From: Streptomyces tirandamycinicus
Lineage (GTDB): Bacteria; Actinomycetota; Actinomycetes; Streptomycetales; Streptomycetaceae
Length of the DNA: 64,000 bases
Assembly: GCF_003097515.1 (NCBI RefSeq)
Contig: NZ_CP029188.1
Coordinates: 930,001-994,000, forward strand
Direction: 5' to 3'
A program made the translations under genes and the position numbers. Below the pieces are notes generated by a model. The model saw nothing but the letters and a program-made list of their open reading frames with translations, had not been told where the DNA came from and did no database searches. Positions 17,944 through 27,185 of the stretch are shown piece after piece (the stretch's first letter is position 1; every line of letters begins with the position of its first letter).

Positions 17944-17977
17944 GGGAGATCCGCCCGTGCGGGAGATCCGCCCGTGC
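17944..17977. repeat. 17-bp perfect tandem repeat (2 copies) and GC-rich spacer
   Basis: GGGAGATCCGCCCGTGC is repeated twice head to tail. The rest of the 17854-18219 gap has a terminator (17888-17926) and a GGGCCTC triplication near 18120-18148, with no gene. Confidence 0.7.
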
Positions 17978-18219
17978 GGATCCGGGCTCCGGGGCGTGAG
18001 GCGCACCGCGGCGAAGGCGTCTCCCGCACGGGGCCACGGGCGCCTGAGGCCCGGAGGCCGGTCCGCCGGGTCGCCCGGGCCCGGTCGCGGACCGCAGGCC
18101 GCAGACCTCGGGCCGCCGACCGCGGGCCTCGGGCCTCGGGCCTCGGAGCATTCCGCGAGGAGTGCCGCCGGGTGGGGAGCGCCAATCCACTCCGGGGCGT
18201 ACCGGACCGGGTGGGACCG

Positions 18220-18903
18220 TCAGTCCACTCCGGGGCGTACCAGGCCCGATTCGTACGCGATGACCACCAGTTGCGCCCGGTCGCGGGCGCCGAGCTTCGC
18301 CATGGCACGGTTCACATGCGTCTTGACGGTGAGCGGGCTGACCTCCAGCCGGCCGGCGATCTCGTCGTTGGGGTGCCCGCCGGCGACGAGGACGAGGACC
18401 TCGCGCTCCCGGCCCGTCAGCGCGGCCAGCCGCTCCGCGTACGGCTCGGAGTCCGGGCGCCCCGGGCCCCCGCCCTGGGCCAGGAACTCGGCGATGAGGC
18501 CCTTGGTGGCCGCGGGCGAGAGCAGGGCGTCACCGGCGGCGGCGATCCGGACGGCGTTCAGCATGTCCCCGGGTTCCGCTCCCTTGCCGAGGAAGCCGGA
18601 GGCCCCGGCCCGCAACGACTGCACGACGTACTCGTCCGCCTCGAACGTCGTCAGCATCACCACCCGGACCTCGGCGAGTGCGGGGTCGGCGCTGATCATC
18701 CGGGTGGCGGCGAGACCGTCCGTACCGGGCATCCGGATGTCCATGAGGACGACGTCGGGACGGGCCGAGCGGGCGAGCTCCACGGCCTCGGCGCCGTCCG
18801 CTGCCTCCCCCACGACCTCCATGTCGGGCTCGGAGTCCACCAGCACCCTGAACGCGCTGCGCAGCAGAGCCTGGTCGTCGGCGAGCAGCACCCTGATGGT
18901 CAT
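18220..18903 (-). CDS. NarL/FixJ-type response regulator
   Basis: A 227-residue two-component regulator. The receiver domain carries the acidic pair in LLADDQ (Asp9, Asp10) and the phosphoacceptor Asp55 in VVLMDIRMPG. In the final strand the conserved lysine is visible as FLGKGAEPGDM. A LuxR-type helix-turn-helix follows (LTGREREVLVLVAGGHPNDEIAGRLEVSPLTVKTHVNRAMAKLG). Its start overlaps the kinase stop by 4 nt, so this pair is co-expressed. The target is unknown; pspAA-pspA lie directly upstream on the same strand. Confidence 0.92.
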   Translation of the reverse strand: MTIRVLLADDQALLRSAFRVLVDSEPDMEVVGEAADGAEAVELARSARPDVVLMDIRMPGTDGLAATRMISADPALAEVRVVMLTTFEADEYVVQSLRAGASGFLGKGAEPGDMLNAVRIAAAGDALLSPAATKGLIAEFLAQGGGPGRPDSEPYAERLAALTGREREVLVLVAGGHPNDEIAGRLEVSPLTVKTHVNRAMAKLGARDRAQLVVIAYESGLVRPGVD

Positions 18904-20168
18904 CGGTCCACGTCCCCCTTCGTGCGCGCCTTGACCGGCAGTATCGCCTGCACCCGGAAGCCGCCTCCGTAGCGGGGGCCCGCGGTCAGGGTGCCGCCGA
19001 GGGCGGTGACGCGCTCGCGCATGCCGATCAGTCCGTGACCGCCGCTGCCGCCGCCGGCAGCCGGCCCGCCGTCAGCGCCCTCAGCCGCCGGCGGGGCGGA
19101 ACGGCCGTCGTCGAGGACGGTGACCTCCACGGTGCCGCCCACCCGTACGACGCTCACCTCGGCCTTCGCCGCGGTCCCGGCGTGCTTGCGCACATTGGTG
19201 AGCGCCTCCTGGACGATCCGGTACGCGGCGAGGTCGACGGCGGCGGGGAGCTCGGTGCCCCGGTCGGTACGGGCCAGCTCGACCGGCAGTCCGGACCGCC
19301 GGAAGCCGTCCAGCAGCGGCTCGAGAACGGCGAGTCCCGGCGCGGGTTCGGTGGGCGCCGCCGGCTCGCCGGACTGCCGGAGCAGACCGACGGTGGCCCG
19401 CAGCTCGTCCAGCGCCGAACGGCTCGCCTCCCGCACATGGGACAGCGCCTCCTTGGCCTGGTCGGGACGCCTGTCCATGACGTGTGCCGCCACTCCTGCC
19501 TGCACGTTGACCAGGGCGATGTGATGGGCGACGACATCGTGGAGGTCGCGGGCGATCCGCAGCCGTTCCTCGGCCACCCGGCGGCGGGCCTCCTCCTCCC
19601 GGGTGCGCTCGGCCCGCTCGGCCCGCTCCCGCATGGCGTCGACGAAGGCGCGTCGGCTGCGCACGGCGTCGCCCGCGGCGGACGCCATGCCGGTCCAGGC
19701 GAAGAGGCCGAGGTTCTCCTGGCTGTACCAGGGCGCGGAGCCGAACAGCACGGCCGACCCGGTCAGCACGATCATGGTCGGCAGGCCGACCCGCCAGGTC
19801 GTCGGGCGGTCGGTGCGGGACGCGACCGTGTAGAGGGCGACCACCGCGGACATCGCGACGGGCGCGGGCGGGTCGCCGGCGACGAGTTCGGCGACGGACA
19901 CGGCACCGGTGACCGCGAGCACGAGCAGGGGGCGGTCGCGCCGGAACACCAGCGCCCCGGCGGCCGTCACCATCAGCAGCAGACTGCGGAGCTCGGGCGT
20001 GCGGGTGCCGAAGGTCGGCCCGTGGGGCCCGTGGGGGTCGGCGAACGACGCGACGACCATGCAGACGAGCACCGCCGCCGCGAGGCCTGCGTCGCACGCC
20101 GTCGGATGCGCGCTCAGCCAGGAGCGCGTCGGCGCGAGCCGGCTGATTGCGGTCAGGGGTGCGGTCAC
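18900..20168 (-). CDS. Sensor histidine kinase (HisKA_3 type)
   Basis: Membrane histidine kinase partner of the adjacent NarL-type regulator. Several N-terminal helices precede a HisKA_3 dimerisation domain with the phosphoacceptor in IARDLHDVVAHHIALV, followed by a HATPase domain with EALTNVRKHA (N box) and glycine-rich HGLIGMRERV. I place the start at GTG 20168 because TACCGT lies 8 nt upstream on this strand, giving about 422 residues. A longer frame to 20222 would add 18 residues of poor composition. Confidence 0.88.
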   Translation of the reverse strand: MTAPLTAISRLAPTRSWLSAHPTACDAGLAAAVLVCMVVASFADPHGPHGPTFGTRTPELRSLLLMVTAAGALVFRRDRPLLVLAVTGAVSVAELVAGDPPAPVAMSAVVALYTVASRTDRPTTWRVGLPTMIVLTGSAVLFGSAPWYSQENLGLFAWTGMASAAGDAVRSRRAFVDAMRERAERAERTREEEARRRVAEERLRIARDLHDVVAHHIALVNVQAGVAAHVMDRRPDQAKEALSHVREASRSALDELRATVGLLRQSGEPAAPTEPAPGLAVLEPLLDGFRRSGLPVELARTDRGTELPAAVDLAAYRIVQEALTNVRKHAGTAAKAEVSVVRVGGTVEVTVLDDGRSAPPAAEGADGGPAAGGGSGGHGLIGMRERVTALGGTLTAGPRYGGGFRVQAILPVKARTKGDVDR

Positions 20169-20433
20169 GTCAGGCAACGGTACGGGGTCGGCCGCGGCGG
20201 GACACGGGCCGCGGCGGGACACGGGCCGAGTCCGCCCCGGGAAGGGACCACGCCCGGAAGGGACCGCGTCGGGGTGGGACCACGTCGGTGGGACGCGGCA
20301 CGCCCGGCGGCCGGAGCGGCGGCCCGGACCTCCGGAAAGGGCCGGGCCGGTCGGGAGACCGCCGGTGACGCGGCCCGCCCGGAGCGTCGTCCGGGTGCGG
20401 GCCGGGGCCGGCGGGCGGGAACCGGGGCCGGGC

Positions 20434-20712
20434 TCAGCCCGGGATGAGGCCGTCGTCGCTGAGCATGGCGCGGACCTCGTCGAGCGTCGCGTCAGGGGAG
20501 GGCAGGATCAGCTCGGAGGGCTCCAGGGCGTCGTCCGCGAGCGGTGCCCCGCAGCGGCGCACCTCGTCGAGCAGGGCGCACAGGGTGCGGCGGAAGCCTT
20601 CCGCGTCACCCGTCTCCATCTCGGCGAGCAGCTCGTCGTCGAGCTTGTTCAGCTCGTCGAAGTGGCTGTCCTCCAGGGTCCACTGCCCCTCCCCCATGAT
20701 CCGTACGATCAT
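20434..20712 (-). CDS. pspAA: PspA-associated protein PspAA
   Basis: A 92-residue acidic protein starting MIVRIMGEGQWTLEDSHFDELNKLDDELLAE, the typical opening of the small protein encoded next to PspA in Actinobacteria. It probably takes part in the PspA envelope-stress response; the mechanism is not established for this family. It begins 12 nt after the pspA stop and is surely co-transcribed with it. The 265-bp gap to the kinase gene contains only GC-rich repeats built on GGGACC. Confidence 0.88.
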   Translation of the reverse strand: MIVRIMGEGQWTLEDSHFDELNKLDDELLAEMETGDAEGFRRTLCALLDEVRRCGAPLADDALEPSELILPSPDATLDEVRAMLSDDGLIPG

Positions 20713-20724
20713 GACGCGCCGTCC

Positions 20725-21519
20725 CTACTGCTTGTCGAACTTGTGGCGGGTGCTGCCCTCGGCCTGATCCTGCGCCGCAGAGGCGTCGCCACCCTCGATG
20801 GCCTGCTGGGAGGTGCCCCCGGCCAGCTCGGCCTTCATCCGCTGCAGCTCCAGCTCGACGTCCGTGCCTCCGGAGATGCGGTCCAGCTCCGCCGCGATGT
20901 CGTCCTTCGCCATCCCGGTCGGGTCGTCCAGCGCACCGGACGCGAGGAGCTCGTCGATGGCTCCGGCCCTCGCCTGCAGCTGGGCGGTCTTGTCCTCGGC
21001 GCGCTGGATCGCCAGACCCACGTCGCCCATCTCCTCGGAGATTCCGGAGAACGCCTCGCCGATCCGGGTCTGCGCCTGGGCCGCCGTGTACGTGGCCTTG
21101 ATGGTCTCCTTCTTGGTACGGAAGGCGTCGACCTTGGCCTGCAGCCGCTGGGCGGCGAGGGTGAGCTTCTCCTCCTCGCCCTGGAGCGTCTCGTGCTGGG
21201 TCTCCAGATCGGTGACCTGCTGCTGCAGCGCGGCGCGGCGGGACAGCGCCTCGCGCGCCAGGTCCTCGCGGCCGAGCGCCAGCGCCTTGCGGCCCTGGTC
21301 CTCCAGCTTGGAGGACTGGCTCTGGAGCTGGTTGAGCTGCAGTTCCAGGCGCTTGCGGGAGGTCGCCACGTCGGCGACGCCGCGGCGGACCTTCTGCAGC
21401 AGCTCCAGCTGTTTCTGGTACGAGTAATCGAGGGTCTCGCGCGGATCCTCGGCCCGGTCGAGGGCCTTGTTTGCCTTCGCGCGGAAGATCATCCCCATAC
21501 GCTTCATGACACCGCTCAT
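20725..21519 (-). CDS. pspA: PspA/IM30 (Vipp1) family membrane-stress protein
   Basis: A 264-residue coiled-coil protein of the PspA/Vipp1 family, which binds and protects damaged inner membrane (ESCRT-III-like helices). It opens with the amphipathic, membrane-binding segment MSGVMKRMGMIFRAKANKAL, followed by long heptad helices rich in Gln, Glu and Lys and a polar tail. I take ATG 21519, since the upstream in-frame extension (to 21594) is not PspA-like. It forms a unit with pspAA, with a two-component pair downstream that may sense or regulate the same stress. Confidence 0.92.
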   Translation of the reverse strand: MSGVMKRMGMIFRAKANKALDRAEDPRETLDYSYQKQLELLQKVRRGVADVATSRKRLELQLNQLQSQSSKLEDQGRKALALGREDLAREALSRRAALQQQVTDLETQHETLQGEEEKLTLAAQRLQAKVDAFRTKKETIKATYTAAQAQTRIGEAFSGISEEMGDVGLAIQRAEDKTAQLQARAGAIDELLASGALDDPTGMAKDDIAAELDRISGGTDVELELQRMKAELAGGTSQQAIEGGDASAAQDQAEGSTRHKFDKQ

Positions 21520-21824
21520 GGGCTTCGCGCGCCCCCTTCTGACGGAACTCAGCTCCAGCTTCTCCAGAACCCACAGTACGGGCCCTGCATCCATTACCGC
21601 ACTGTTCGGGCGCCGATGCGCTCATCCCCGAGGACGACCTGCGGGCCGCCCCGCTCCCGCGCAAGGAGTAGGTGGCCTTCAGGGGAGGCCGCGGTGGTGC
21701 CGCACGGTACCCGCTTCTGCTTCTGCTTCTGCTTCTGCTTCTGCTTCTTGGAGACGACCGCCGTTGCCGGATCGTTCCCCAGGGGGCTGGGGCTGCCGCC
21801 CGTCACCCCGTACCCTTGTGTTTT
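21520..21824. other. Divergent pspA / DUF3043 control region
   Basis: No gene is supported. The stretch holds the pspA promoter region (a TACTGT element on the minus strand near 21575), a TTCTGC hexamer repeat, and the TACCCT -10 element (21811-21816) that lies 8 nt before the GTG of the DUF3043 gene. Confidence 0.55.
21715..21744. repeat. TTCTGC hexanucleotide repeat (5 copies)
   Basis: Five perfect head-to-tail copies of TTCTGC, unusually AT-rich for this chromosome. On the minus strand one frame reads repeated Lys-Gln, but that frame has no start support. Confidence 0.9.
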
Positions 21825-22421
21825 GTGTTCCGTAGCCGTTCCAAGGAAGAGAAGGCCCCCACCGACAAGGTGACGGCGGACCTCTCCAAGCAGCCCCGCG
21901 ACCCCGAGGCCCCCAAGGGCCGCCCGACCCCCAAGCGCAGTGAGGCCCAGACCCAGCGCCGCCGGGCGCAGTCGGCTCCCCTCGACCGCAAGGCGGCCAT
22001 GCGCCGCCAGCGCGAGGCGCGCCGCGCCGATCTGGCCAGGCAGCGCGAGGCGCTGGCCGGTGGCGACGAGCGCTATCTGCCCGTCCGCGACAAGGGTCCG
22101 GTGCGCCGCTTCGTCCGCGACTTCGTGGACTCGCGCTTCTGCATCGCCGAGTTCTTCCTGCCCCTGGCCGTGGTGATCCTGGTGCTCTCCATGATCCGCG
22201 TGCCCCAGCTGCAGAACATCGCGCTGCTGCTGTGGCTCGGCGTGATCGTGATGATCGTGGTCGACTCGATCGGCCTCTGGATCCGGCTCAAGAAGCAGCT
22301 GAACGAGCGATTCCCGAACGAGCCGAAGCGCGGCGCGGTGGCCTACGGCCTCATGCGCACGCTCCAGATGCGCCGGCTGCGGCTGCCCAAGCCCCAGGTC
22401 AAGCGCGGAGAGCGGCCCTGA
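21825..22421 (+). CDS. DUF3043 membrane protein
   Basis: A 198-residue protein conserved in Actinobacteria. A strongly basic N-terminal half, rich in Arg, Lys and Gln (RRRAQSAPLDRKAAMRRQREARR), precedes two membrane helices (IAEFFLPLAVVILVLSMIRV and IALLLWLGVIVMIVVDSIGLWI) and a basic tail. It therefore probably has both ends in the cytoplasm. The GTG start lies 8 nt after TACCCT, fitting a leaderless mRNA. Its stop overlaps the probable CTG start of the next gene. Function unknown. Confidence 0.85.
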   Translation: MFRSRSKEEKAPTDKVTADLSKQPRDPEAPKGRPTPKRSEAQTQRRRAQSAPLDRKAAMRRQREARRADLARQREALAGGDERYLPVRDKGPVRRFVRDFVDSRFCIAEFFLPLAVVILVLSMIRVPQLQNIALLLWLGVIVMIVVDSIGLWIRLKKQLNERFPNEPKRGAVAYGLMRTLQMRRLRLPKPQVKRGERP

Positions 22422-23398
22422 GCGCGAGCGTCTCCTCGAAGTCCGGGCAAGCCGATCAATCCGAGGACTCCGGTCAGTCCGAGCAGTCCGAGAGATCCGA
22501 CAGCCCCGGGCGACCCGAGAGCCCCGGGCGACCCGAGAGCCCCGGGCGATCCGAGAGGCCCGACAGGCCTGCGAAGTCGGAGAAGTCCGATGCCTCCGGC
22601 AGAGGCGACGTCTCCGGCTTCGCCAGCGGCGCCGCCGCCTGGCTCAAGGGTCTCGGCGGACTGCGCAACACGGTCCGGCAGGAGCTCGTGGCACGGCAGC
22701 TCGACGAGCAGCTGGCCGCCCGGTTCCCCGTCGGGCAGCGGCTGCGGGTTCTCGACGTCGGCATGGGGCAGGGCACTCAGGCCCTGCGCCTCGCCCGGGC
22801 CGGGCACAGGGTCACCGGCCTGGAGTCCGACCGCGACATGCTGCAGGTCGCCCGTGAGGCCCTGGCGCACGAGCCCGAGGGCATCCGGGAGCGCTTCCGG
22901 ACGATCGAGGCCGACGGCCGTGAGACGGGTGTGCACTTCCTGCCCGGCTCCTTCGACGTGGTGCTGTGCCACGGCGTGCTGATGTACGTCGAGGACCGCG
23001 ACGCCATGCTGGCGGGCCTGGCCCGGATGCTGGCCCCGGGCGGTCTGCTGTCCCTGCTGGTGAGGAACGCGGACGCGCTGGCGTTGCGGCCGGGGCTGGC
23101 AGGCGACTGGAGCGCGGCGCTGACCGCCTTCGACACGGACACTTACACCAACCGCCTCGGCCTGCGGGTGCGCGGGGACCGGCTGGCATCGCTGACGGCG
23201 ACCCTGGCCGGGATCGCCGCTCCCCTGCACGCCTGGTACGGGGTGCGGGTCTTCACCGACGGCGCGCCGGACGACGTGGAGCCGCCGTCCGGGGACGAAC
23301 TCACCCGGCTGCTGGCGGCCGAGGACCGCGCGGGCCGGACGGACCCGTACCGCTCGGTGGCGGCACTGCTGCACCTGTGCGGAGTGCGCGGCCAGTAG
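22418..23398 (+). CDS. SAM-dependent methyltransferase
   Basis: About 326 residues. A Ser/Gly/Glu-rich, low-complexity N-terminal stretch of some 70 residues is followed by a class I methyltransferase fold: motif I LRVLDVGMGQGTQAL, the acidic end of strand 2 in VTGLESD, and SFDVVLCHGVLMYV. No ATG or GTG is available between 22232 and the conserved part. A CTG at 22418, with GGAG 7 nt upstream and overlapping the previous TGA, is my best start. An automatic caller might instead use GTG 22232 inside the previous gene. The substrate is unknown. Confidence 0.8.
   Translation: MSASVSSKSGQADQSEDSGQSEQSERSDSPGRPESPGRPESPGRSERPDRPAKSEKSDASGRGDVSGFASGAAAWLKGLGGLRNTVRQELVARQLDEQLAARFPVGQRLRVLDVGMGQGTQALRLARAGHRVTGLESDRDMLQVAREALAHEPEGIRERFRTIEADGRETGVHFLPGSFDVVLCHGVLMYVEDRDAMLAGLARMLAPGGLLSLLVRNADALALRPGLAGDWSAALTAFDTDTYTNRLGLRVRGDRLASLTATLAGIAAPLHAWYGVRVFTDGAPDDVEPPSGDELTRLLAAEDRAGRTDPYRSVAALLHLCGVRGQ
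22502..22555. repeat. 18-bp tandem repeat (3 copies) inside the methyltransferase gene
   Basis: Unit AGCCCCGGGCGACCCGAG, two exact copies and one with a single change. The length keeps frame and encodes repeated Ser-Pro-Gly-Arg-Pro-Glu in the disordered N-terminal region. Confidence 0.9.
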
Positions 23399-23454
23399 CG
23401 GCACCCGAGGCCCTCGCTGCGGTTGCCGCAGGGCCGACGGGCGGAACGGACGCC

Positions 23455-23486
23455 GGTGCGGAACGGCACCGGTGCGGAACGGCACC
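23455..23486. repeat. 16-bp tandem repeat with internal dyad
   Basis: GGTGCGGAACGGCACC occurs twice head to tail. Each copy folds on itself (GGTGC/GCACC), so the pair may act as a weak terminator after the methyltransferase gene. Confidence 0.7.
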
Positions 23487-23638
23487 GGCGTCGGCGCCTC
23501 GGGCGGGCACTCGGACCGCCTCGACTCGGGCCGGTGCCGGATCGACTCGGGTCGGGCCGGGCCGCTAGCCGCAAGAGTCGGGTCGGGTCGCCCCGGTGCC
23601 GGCTCAGGTGGCGGGGCCGCTGACGCGTCCCTCCCCAC

Positions 23639-25453
23639 GTGAACGCCAACACATCCGACGTGTCCACGACGGACACCCCTCGTATGCCCGCCCGCGAGAC
23701 CTTCCGGGCGCTCTACCGCCATTTCCGGCCCCACCGCTGGACCGTCGCGTGCGGGGCCGTCCTCGCCCTCCTCGGGGCCGCCGGCGGCCTGCTCCAGCCG
23801 CTGGCCGCGAAGGCCCTGGTGGACCGGCTCGGCGCGGGCGAATCCATCAACGGGATCCTGCTGGTGCTCACCGCGCTCGTGGTCGTCGGCACGGCGATCC
23901 ACGCCGCCGGTGCCTATGTGCTGGAGCGGACCGCCGAGTCGGTCGTGCTGGCGGCCCGCCGGACGCTCATCGGCCGCCTGCTGAGACTGCGGGTGCCGGA
24001 GGTGGAGCGGACCCAGCCGGGCGACCTGATGTCCCGGGTCACCTCGGACACCACGCTCCTGCGCGCCGTGACCACGCAGTCGATCGTCTCGGCGTTCACC
24101 GGGTCCCTCTCCTTCGTCGCGACGCTCGTGATGATGGCCGTCATGGACGCCGTACTGCTCGGCGTCACCGTGGGCGTGATCGTTCTGGTCGGCGGCGCCG
24201 TCGCGCTGGCGATGCCGAGGATCGCGCGGGCCACTCAGCGGGCGCAGGAGGCGGTCGGGGAGATCTCCACCGTGCTGGAGCGGGTGTTCGGCGCGTTCCG
24301 TACGGTCAAGGCGTCGGGTGCCGAGGAGCGCGAGACCGCCGTCGTGGAGGCGGCGGCGCGGCGGGCGTGGCGGTACGGCGTGCGGACGGCCAAGTGGCAG
24401 TCGGTCGCGGGGGCGTCGGTGGGGCTCGCCGTACAGGTGTCGTTCCTGGCGGTGCTCGGGATCGGTGGGGCGCGGGTCGCGTCGGGGGCGATCTCCGTCT
24501 CCACGCTGATGGCGTTCCTGCTCTACCTCTTCTACCTGATCGAGCCGGTGACGGAGCTGGTCGAGGCGGCTTCCCAGTACCAGGTGGGCTCGGCGGCGGT
24601 CGCCCGGATCGCGGAGGCGGAGCGGCTGGAGACGGAGTTGCTGGACACGGAGCGGCTGGAGACGGAGGAACCGCGTCGCGCCGGCCCCGCCCGGCCCGGC
24701 GCTCCCGGCAAGGCGGCGTCCGTGCGGTTCGAGGACGTGTCCTTCCGGTACCGGGACGACCTGCCGTACGTCCACCGCGGCGTCACCTTCGAGGTTCCCG
24801 GCGCGGGCATGACGGCCTTCGTCGGTCCCTCGGGAGCGGGCAAGACGACGGTCTTCGGGCTCGTCGAGCGGTTCTACGAGGCGACCGGCGGACGGGTGGT
24901 GGTCGACGGGCGGGACGTACGGGACTGGCCGCTGACCGAGCTGCGCGCCGCCATCGGCTACGTGGAGCAGGACGCACCGGTGCTGGCCGGGACGCTGCGG
25001 GAGAACCTGGTCTTCGCGGCCCCCGGCGCGACGGAGGAAGAGATCCGGGACGTCCTCGTCCGGGCGCGGCTGGACGGGCTGGTGGACCGGCTGCCCGACG
25101 GGCTGGAGACGGTGGTCGGGCACCGCGGCTCCAAGCTGGCCGGCGGCGAGCGCCAGCGGGTGGCGATAGCGCGGGCGCTGCTGCGCCGCCCCCGGCTGCT
25201 GCTCCTGGACGAGGCGACGTCGCAGCTCGACGCGGTCAACGAACTGGCGCTCCGGGACGTCGTCGCGGAGATCGCCCGCGAGGTGACGGTGCTGGTGGTA
25301 GCCCACCGGCTCTCCACCGTGACACTGGCCGACCGGATCGTGGTGATGGACGCCGGGCGGGTCCGTGCGATCGGCTCCCACGCGCGGCTGGTGGCGGAGG
25401 ACCCGCTGTACGGGGAACTGGCGGCGACGCAGTTCCTGTCGTCGGCGCGATGA
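23639..25453 (+). CDS. ABC exporter, fused membrane and ATPase domains
   Basis: A 604-residue half-transporter of the multidrug/lipid exporter type. Six helices occupy about residues 30-320. The nucleotide-binding domain has Walker [10 protein letters not shown] (near 396), Q loop in YVEQDAPV, signature [10 protein letters not shown] (LAGGE in place of LSGGQ), Walker [13 protein letters not shown] (near 520) and H loop VVAHRLST. It probably works as a homodimer, and the substrate is unknown. A Glu/Leu repeat ([16 protein letters not shown]) lies in the linker. It is likely transcribed alone, since repeats separate it from both neighbours. Confidence 0.92.
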   Translation: MNANTSDVSTTDTPRMPARETFRALYRHFRPHRWTVACGAVLALLGAAGGLLQPLAAKALVDRLGAGESINGILLVLTALVVVGTAIHAAGAYVLERTAESVVLAARRTLIGRLLRLRVPEVERTQPGDLMSRVTSDTTLLRAVTTQSIVSAFTGSLSFVATLVMMAVMDAVLLGVTVGVIVLVGGAVALAMPRIARATQRAQEAVGEISTVLERVFGAFRTVKASGAEERETAVVEAAARRAWRYGVRTAKWQSVAGASVGLAVQVSFLAVLGIGGARVASGAISVSTLMAFLLYLFYLIEPVTELVEAASQYQVGSAAVARIAEAERLETELLDTERLETEEPRRAGPARPGAPGKAASVRFEDVSFRYRDDLPYVHRGVTFEVPGAGMTAFVGPSGAGKTTVFGLVERFYEATGGRVVVDGRDVRDWPLTELRAAIGYVEQDAPVLAGTLRENLVFAAPGATEEEIRDVLVRARLDGLVDRLPDGLETVVGHRGSKLAGGERQRVAIARALLRRPRLLLLDEATSQLDAVNELALRDVVAEIAREVTVLVVAHRLSTVTLADRIVVMDAGRVRAIGSHARLVAEDPLYGELAATQFLSSAR

Positions 25454-25568
25454 GGACGGCGCTCCGGCGAGCCGGCAGGCCGGCGCGGGTCGGCGGGAAC
25501 GGGGCCGCGGACGCCGTTGCCCCGGGGAACGCGGCCCGCCGCCCCGCGTCGGCGGAGCGGCGGGCCGC

Positions 25569-25640
25569 GGTTGCGGCCCCGGATGGGGTTGCGGCCCCGG
25601 GTGCGGTTGCGGCCCCGGGTGCGGGTGCGGGTGCGGGTGC
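25569..25640. repeat. GC-rich tandem repeats (18-bp x3, then GGGTGC x3)
   Basis: Three copies of an 18-bp unit beginning GGTTGCGGCCCCGG run directly into GGGTGC hexamers. They lie between the convergent ABC exporter gene and the small gene at 25663. No coding is seen. Confidence 0.85.
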
Positions 25641-25662
25641 GGCGGTGACCGCGGCCGCGGGA

Positions 25663-25869
25663 TCAGCCCTCGGCGTGCAGGCTCATGGGGCCGTAGACGC
25701 GGCCGCCGTCCTCGTAGAGGAAGACCTGGTCGGCGCCGCCCTCCCGGAGCTCGCGCCAGACCTCACCGATCCAGGACTCGGCGTCCCCCTGCGTACTGAA
25801 CTCCTCCGGCTCGACGGCCGGCTGGACCTCCGTCCCGTCGGACTTCTCGAACCGCCACGTCCATGCCAT
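25663..25869 (-). CDS. Small conserved actinobacterial protein
   Basis: A 68-residue acidic protein starting MAWTWRFEKSDGTEVQP, with FSTQGDAESWIGEVWRELREGGADQVFLYEDG in the middle. It looks like a compact soluble alpha/beta protein. From memory it is widespread in Streptomyces and relatives without an assigned function. The ATG at 25869 follows AGGAGG by a few bases, which is a good ribosome binding site. Confidence 0.8.
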   Translation of the reverse strand: MAWTWRFEKSDGTEVQPAVEPEEFSTQGDAESWIGEVWRELREGGADQVFLYEDGGRVYGPMSLHAEG

Positions 25870-25985
25870 GTGCGCCTCCTGGTCCCACCACGTGACCGCG
25901 GTGCCGGTCGTCCTTGCCGATCACCTTGCTGCCCGCAGCGTAGCCGGGCGCGCACCCGCCGCGGGGACGCGGGAAGATCGTGACC

Positions 25986-27185
25986 GTGGAACTGACACTG
26001 CTCGGCACCGGAGCCCCCGCGGGGCTCCCGCGCCCCGACTGCCCCTGCGCCGTCTGCGCCACCGCCCGCGGCGACCGGGCCCGCGCCGCGACGGCCCTGC
26101 TCGTGGACGGCGCGCTGCTGCTCGATCTGACGCCCGGTGCCGCACTCGCGGCCGCCCGCGCGGGCCGTTCGCTGGTGGGCGTACGGCAGGTGCTGCTGTC
26201 GCACCCGCACAGCGGGCCCGCGGTGGAACTGCCGGCCGGGCTGCCGGCGGCCGGGCGGGTGCCGGACGGCCAGGAACTGACGCTGATCAGCGGTCACCGG
26301 GTGCGGGCGGTGGCCCTGGACTCGCCGGGCACCGGCTACGAGGTGGCGTCACTCGACGGGGAGCGGCTGCTGTACCTGCCGCCGGGCGGCGCGCCGGCCG
26401 GCGTCACGGACGGCGACCCCCTCCCCTACGACATGGTGGTGGCCGACGTGCTGGGGCGGCCGGACGGCCTGGCGAAACTGCGGGCGAGGGGCGCGGTCGG
26501 TCCGACGACCGACGTGATCGCCGTCCACATCGACCACGACGCTCTGCCCGGCCCCGAGCTGGACCGGCGGCTGGCCGCTTCGGGGGCGCGGACCGTGCCG
26601 GACGGCACGACGCTGTACGTGGGCGAGTACCAGGACGTGCCGGACGTGCCCCGGCGCACCCTCGTCACCGGCGGTGCGCGGTCCGGGAAGTCGCTGGAGG
26701 CGGAGCGGCGGCTGGAGGCCTTCCCCGACGTGGTGTACGTGGCGACGAGCGGGACGCGGGGCGGCGACGCCGAGTGGGCGGAGCGGATCACCGTCCACCG
26801 GGAGCGCAGGCCGGGGAGCTGGCGGACCCTGGAGACCTGCGACCTCGTCCCGCTGCTGGCCGGGAGCGGACCGCCGCTGCTCATCGACTGCCTGTCGCTG
26901 TGGCTGACGGACGCGATGGACCAGGTGGGCGCCTGGGACGACGAGCGCTGGGAGACGTCCGGCCGCACGGCCCTGCGCCGGCGTACGGCCGCCCTCGTGG
27001 AGGCCCTGCGCGCCACGCGCCGCACGGTCGTCGCGGTGACCAACGAGGTCGGTTCGGGCGTCGTCCCGGCGACCGCCTCGGGCCGACGTTTCCGCGACGA
27101 GCTGGGCCGTCTGAACGCCTCGTTCGCCGCCGAGTGCGAGCACGTGGTGCTGATGGTGGCGGGGCAGGCGCTGCCGCTGCGGTGA
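25986..27185 (+). CDS. cobU: CobU-type adenosylcobinamide kinase/guanylyltransferase with degenerate MBL domain
   Basis: A 399-residue fusion. The C-terminal half (from about residue 225) is CobU, which phosphorylates adenosylcobinamide and then attaches GMP: P-loop TGGARSGKS, TLETCDLVPLL, and TNEVGSGVVP near the end. The N-terminal half is metallo-beta-lactamase-like (ELTLLGTGAPAGLPRPDCPCAVC, as in PhnP/PqqB-like proteins). Its catalytic HxHxDH is replaced by SHPHSGPA, so hydrolase activity is doubtful. GTG 25986 is chosen; GTG 25980 would add two residues. cobT and cobS lie downstream. Confidence 0.9.
   Translation: MELTLLGTGAPAGLPRPDCPCAVCATARGDRARAATALLVDGALLLDLTPGAALAAARAGRSLVGVRQVLLSHPHSGPAVELPAGLPAAGRVPDGQELTLISGHRVRAVALDSPGTGYEVASLDGERLLYLPPGGAPAGVTDGDPLPYDMVVADVLGRPDGLAKLRARGAVGPTTDVIAVHIDHDALPGPELDRRLAASGARTVPDGTTLYVGEYQDVPDVPRRTLVTGGARSGKSLEAERRLEAFPDVVYVATSGTRGGDAEWAERITVHRERRPGSWRTLETCDLVPLLAGSGPPLLIDCLSLWLTDAMDQVGAWDDERWETSGRTALRRRTAALVEALRATRRTVVAVTNEVGSGVVPATASGRRFRDELGRLNASFAAECEHVVLMVAGQALPLR

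Noticed and set aside
21594..21806. Minus-strand frame with repeated Lys-Gln
   Set aside because: It is created by the TTCTGC hexamer run and has no start signal or similarity.
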